Positions 13,803-16,508 of a stretch of 16,508 nucleotides of DNA are shown here, piece by piece; the stretch's first letter is position 1, and every line of letters starts with the position of its first letter. The position numbers and the translations under genes were made by a program. The notes under the pieces were generated by a model that worked only from the letters and a program-made list of their open reading frames with translations, searched no databases and was not told the DNA's origin. This DNA is from an uncultured Bacillota bacterium (GTDB lineage: Bacteria; Bacillota_I; Bacilli_A; RF39; UBA660): the NCBI GenBank assembly GCA_947179265.1, contig CAMXBB010000008.1, forward strand, positions 1 to 16,508, written 5' to 3'.

Positions 13803-15492
13803 AGTAGATTTTTACTATCTCAATTATAGTTGGTTCGGATGTAATACAATCTGTAGATGGTGGAATAATTTCTCCACTTCCATCAGGATTAATAATCTCC
13901 GAAGTATTGCAGTCAGTCATTGGAAGCATGTAATAACCTATTGATAATTGATCCCCCGATTTAGTGAACGGAAGCATATCACTTAATGCAATAGAAGCTA
14001 TATATCTTTTCTTATTCTTGTCAGTAATATAGTAATATGTATTTCCCGATTTTGTTGCTGTTTCAATACTAGATATAGTTATAATATCTTTCTTTAATAA
14101 GTCATCACTCATCTCTTCTGCATAACTATTTAAATAATTTTCAGCAGCAGCATTAATACCTTTAGAAGCATCAGTTACTACAACCTTTTGGTAATCTGCT
14201 ACATCAATAAATCCATACATCTTAACAAGACCTGCTGCATCTTTTAAACTTACTAAATATGTTGGTTTATTATTTAGATTTATTAAAAGTGGGAATGTAG
14301 AAGTATAATTCATTTGTTGTACTTGTCCCATAGCTGAATTCATTGCACTATACTCTTCTGCTCCGGCTACACTATAAAATTTAGTTTCACCTGTACGCAT
14401 ATTTGATAGAATAAATCCTAAATTAGATTCATCAGATAATACAGATGTAATACCTGTATAAAGATATACATCATCATTCATTGCTAAATAATTATATCCT
14501 TCAGTGGTATTAACAACATTCTTTTGGGCAAAGATACTATTTAAGAATCCTTGGTTATAATTGCCCCAATCATCTACTTGTTCAATAATTAATTCTGCAT
14601 CATATGCATTATCTACCCATGGTGGTACATCGTCAATATCATATTTAGTAGAATCACCTGTTACTGGATCTAGTATAATTGCACCAGTTACTCTAGTTTT
14701 TAAATTAATTCCTGTATATGAATAAGTTGGTACAATCCAGAATGGTTTACCTTCATTATCGATTTCAAACTTAGCTTCACCTAAATTGGTTGTTGGATAT
14801 TTAAATCTTAAAACTCGATAAAGATTTTCATTGAAAAATGCACTTGGCATATATTTCATACCCTTATCTAATTTTTTTAGTTCGGCTTCACCATTAACAG
14901 AATTTACTGTTATGTACCCAGTTACACCTTTATCTCTATTAGTAAACCATTTAATGATATCCGCATATTCAAGTGGTGTTACTCTTACGATATCGTTGTT
15001 GTAATTAATTTGTGTGTATTGGTCAGATACATAGAATTGACTTACTAGTTCACTCATTTGCCCCATTACACGATCTCCTAGTTTTTCAGAAGAATTACGA
15101 TCAAGTAATGGTAGTGTTTTAAAATCAACTGGAGCAATATCATTCAAAAATTCATTGCTTTGATCGATTGATATTCTTGTTGAATAACTTTTCGCATTGA
15201 ATATTGGAGAACAAATTAAATCTACAATCATAACTCCTGCTATTACAAAAACAGCTAACATGAATGGAATGACAGCACTTAAAGGGAATTCGTTTCCACC
15301 TTTCTTTTTAATTATTACAGTATTATTAACAGATGATGCAATACTAAAAAGAATTCCTGCAACAATTAATGATACTAAGACAAATCCCCAAAAACCTAAA
15401 CTAGTAGGATTTATTGCTGGTAAAAATAAATAGAAGTAAACTCCAATAAATAATACCTCTAATAAACCAGCAAAAATATAACCTTTTTTCAT
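13801..15492 (-). CDS. Membrane-anchored protein with three N-terminal TM helices and a large extracytoplasmic domain
   Basis: The 563-residue protein opens with three hydrophobic segments at about residues 4-27, 32-57 and 69-95, separated by short loops. A charged KKKGG loop (62-66) between the second and third segments suggests a cytoplasmic loop there. The remaining 465 residues are soluble and probably extracytoplasmic, with repeated beta-rich stretches such as KPFWIVPTYSY, GAIILDPVTGDS and KPTYLVSLKD, which recall PepSY-type modules. I recognise this as a type of uncharacterised protein from gut Firmicutes but cannot name it. The last 40 residues carry two similar TDCxTSE segments. GAGGTG lies just before the ATG at 15492. 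It has an extended -10 promoter and its own terminator, so it is transcribed alone, divergent from the radical SAM gene. Confidence 0.75.
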   Translation of the reverse strand: MKKGYIFAGLLEVLFIGVYFYLFLPAINPTSLGFWGFVLVSLIVAGILFSIASSVNNTVIIKKKGGNEFPLSAVIPFMLAVFVIAGVMIVDLICSPIFNAKSYSTRISIDQSNEFLNDIAPVDFKTLPLLDRNSSEKLGDRVMGQMSELVSQFYVSDQYTQINYNNDIVRVTPLEYADIIKWFTNRDKGVTGYITVNSVNGEAELKKLDKGMKYMPSAFFNENLYRVLRFKYPTTNLGEAKFEIDNEGKPFWIVPTYSYTGINLKTRVTGAIILDPVTGDSTKYDIDDVPPWVDNAYDAELIIEQVDDWGNYNQGFLNSIFAQKNVVNTTEGYNYLAMNDDVYLYTGITSVLSDESNLGFILSNMRTGETKFYSVAGAEEYSAMNSAMGQVQQMNYTSTFPLLINLNNKPTYLVSLKDAAGLVKMYGFIDVADYQKVVVTDASKGINAAAENYLNSYAEEMSDDLLKKDIITISSIETATKSGNTYYYITDKNKKRYIASIALSDMLPFTKSGDQLSIGYYMLPMTDCNTSEIINPDGSGEIIPPSTDCITSEPTIIEIVKIY

Positions 15493-15509
15493 TATTTCAC
15501 CTCATTATA

Positions 15510-15518
15510 ATTATAGCA
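15510..15518 (-). promoter_or_regulatory. Extended -10 promoter of the membrane protein gene
   Basis: TGCTATAAT on the minus strand (an extended -10) with no good -35. It lies between two divergent genes whose start codons are about 70 bases apart. A plus-strand TATAAT at 15525-15530 may serve the radical SAM gene, also without a good -35. Confidence 0.5.
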
Positions 15519-15562
15519 TATTTCTATAATTAATGATACTATAGGTAATGAGTGGTGAGAGT

Positions 15563-16486
15563 ATGTTTAAAAATACTATGGATAATAAACGTTATTATAC
15601 TTTAAACTATTTTTACAAAAAGACATTCGGAAAGAAAGTATTTAAGGTAAGCTTAAATGGAAATTTTTCATGTCCAAATAAAGTTAATGGAAATAGCGGA
15701 TGTATATTTTGTTCAAAACTCGGATCTGGAGATTTTGCTGGAGATAAAAAAGATGATCTAGTAACACAATTTGAGAATATTAAAAATATGATGTTGAAAA
15801 AATGGCCAGATGCTTTATATATTGGATACTTCCAAGCTAATACCAATACCTATGCTCCACTAGAAGAATTGAAAGAAAAATATGAAAGTATTTTAAAATT
15901 GGATAATGTAATTGGTTTAAATATTGCAACTAGAAGTGATGCTATCTCCAAAGAATGTTATGACTATTTAGAAGAGTTAAGTAAAAAGACTTTTTTAACA
16001 GTTGAGATTGGACTTCAATCGATGCATGAAGAAACACTTAAGTATATTAAACGAGGTCATGACTTAAAAAACTTTGAAAAATGTATAAAAGAATTAAAAA
16101 GAAGGAATATAAGAGTTGTTGTTCATATCATTAATGGTCTGCCAAATGAAACTAAAGAGATGATGATTGCAACAGCCAAATATTTAAACAGTTTGAATAT
16201 TGACGGTATCAAAATTCATATGTTACATGTAATAAAAAACACTGAACTTGCCGACATTTATGAGAAAGAAAAGTTCCATATTTTAACAAAAGAAGAATAT
16301 ATTGATATCGTTATATCTCAGTTAGAATACTTAAATGAAAATATTGTTATTAATAGGATCACTGGAGATCCAGATAAAGATGAACTTATTGCTCCAACAT
16401 GGTTATTAAAAAAATTCTGTGTCTTAAATGATATTGATAAAGAGATGGTTAGAAGAGATACTTATCAAGGAATAAAAACAAAATAA
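15563..16486 (+). CDS. ytqA: TIGR01212-family radical SAM protein (YtqA/YhcC type)
   Basis: The 307-residue protein matches the YtqA/YhcC radical SAM family. It starts with RYYTLNYFYKKTFGKKVFKV, then has the cluster-binding cysteines C37, C47 and C50 (CPNKVNGNSGCIFC), whose wide first spacing is typical of this family. Further landmarks are YFQANTNTYAPL, GLNIATRSDAI, EIGLQSMHEETLKYIKRGH, HIINGLPNETKEMM, KIHMLHVIKNTELA and RITGDPDKDELIAPTW. From memory, B. subtilis YtqA (renamed MnmL) acts in tRNA wobble-uridine (mnm5s2U) synthesis next to YtqB/MnmM; I assign that role by homology only. The ATG at 15563 is preferred because GGTGAG lies just upstream; the ATG at 15548 has only AGG three bases away. 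It is the only plus-strand gene. Confidence 0.9.
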   Translation: MFKNTMDNKRYYTLNYFYKKTFGKKVFKVSLNGNFSCPNKVNGNSGCIFCSKLGSGDFAGDKKDDLVTQFENIKNMMLKKWPDALYIGYFQANTNTYAPLEELKEKYESILKLDNVIGLNIATRSDAISKECYDYLEELSKKTFLTVEIGLQSMHEETLKYIKRGHDLKNFEKCIKELKRRNIRVVVHIINGLPNETKEMMIATAKYLNSLNIDGIKIHMLHVIKNTELADIYEKEKFHILTKEEYIDIVISQLEYLNENIVINRITGDPDKDELIAPTWLLKKFCVLNDIDKEMVRRDTYQGIKTK

Positions 16487-16489
16487 AAG

Positions 16490-16508
16490 ATGAACTATAT
16501 TTTTATAG
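16490..16508 (+). CDS. Possible start of a further gene, cut by the window end
   Basis: An ATG at 16490 lies three bases after the radical SAM stop and stays open to the window end (MNYIFI). The ribosome binding site is poor. In Bacillus the next gene would be ytqB/mnmM, but six codons are too few to tell. Confidence 0.2.

Noticed and set aside
15197..15846. Short frames opposite the membrane protein gene and the radical SAM gene
   Set aside because: Each is antisense to a gene with clear features and is best explained as chance.
1..16508. CRISPR array, insertion sequence or prophage genes
   Set aside because: No regularly spaced repeats, transposase, integrase or phage structural motifs were seen; the four hairpins are far apart and sit at gene ends.

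Overview
This window looks like a piece of an AT-rich, low-GC Gram-positive chromosome, probably from an uncultured gut-type lineage of Bacilli (the RF39/RFN20/Erysipelotrichia-like part of the tree). The evidence is strong AT bias, AGGAGG-type ribosome binding sites, TTGACA/TATAAT promoters, hairpin-plus-T-run terminators, and Firmicutes-type families (DUF402 nucleotide phosphatase, YtqA-type radical SAM protein, Tex, YkgJ). TGA is used as a stop (end of pgk), so the mycoplasma code is not in use. The lineage is inferred from style and not proven.

Everything except the last gene lies on the minus strand, so the window reads right to left. Far right (13801-16486): a plus-strand YtqA-like radical SAM gene and a divergent gene for a large membrane-anchored protein share a short intergenic region. 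11334-13719: tex, then a promoter driving tRNA-Gly(UCC) and tRNA-Asn(GUU). 10255-11205: a RhuM-Fic fusion with its own promoter and a palindrome touching the -35 box. 8552-10079: a calcineurin-like phosphoesterase and a YkgJ cysteine-cluster protein, each with its own terminator. 5563-8367: a probable three-gene unit (HEIRH putative metalloprotease, P-loop kinase, transglutaminase-like protein) of unknown function. 3701-5442: a two-gene unit with a coiled-coil/acidic/LysM-like protein and a small beta-rich protein. 2608-3597: a secreted or anchored lysozyme-like hydrolase. 682-2524: pgk and tpiA, translationally close. 88-621: a DUF402 nucleotide phosphatase. A strong promoter at 20-48 points off the left edge.

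Most genes are housekeeping or envelope genes. The least explained parts are: the 3701-5442 unit; the 5563-8367 unit; the possibly autoregulated RhuM-Fic gene; and a dispersed family of four near-identical terminator hairpins (5522-5557, 8481-8514, 10195-10230, 11299-11334) with a conserved flank, each closing a minus-strand transcription unit. Several gene starts were moved inward from the longest reading frame because the Shine-Dalgarno sequence lies inside the longer frame. I saw no insertion sequence, CRISPR array, rRNA or clear riboswitch.
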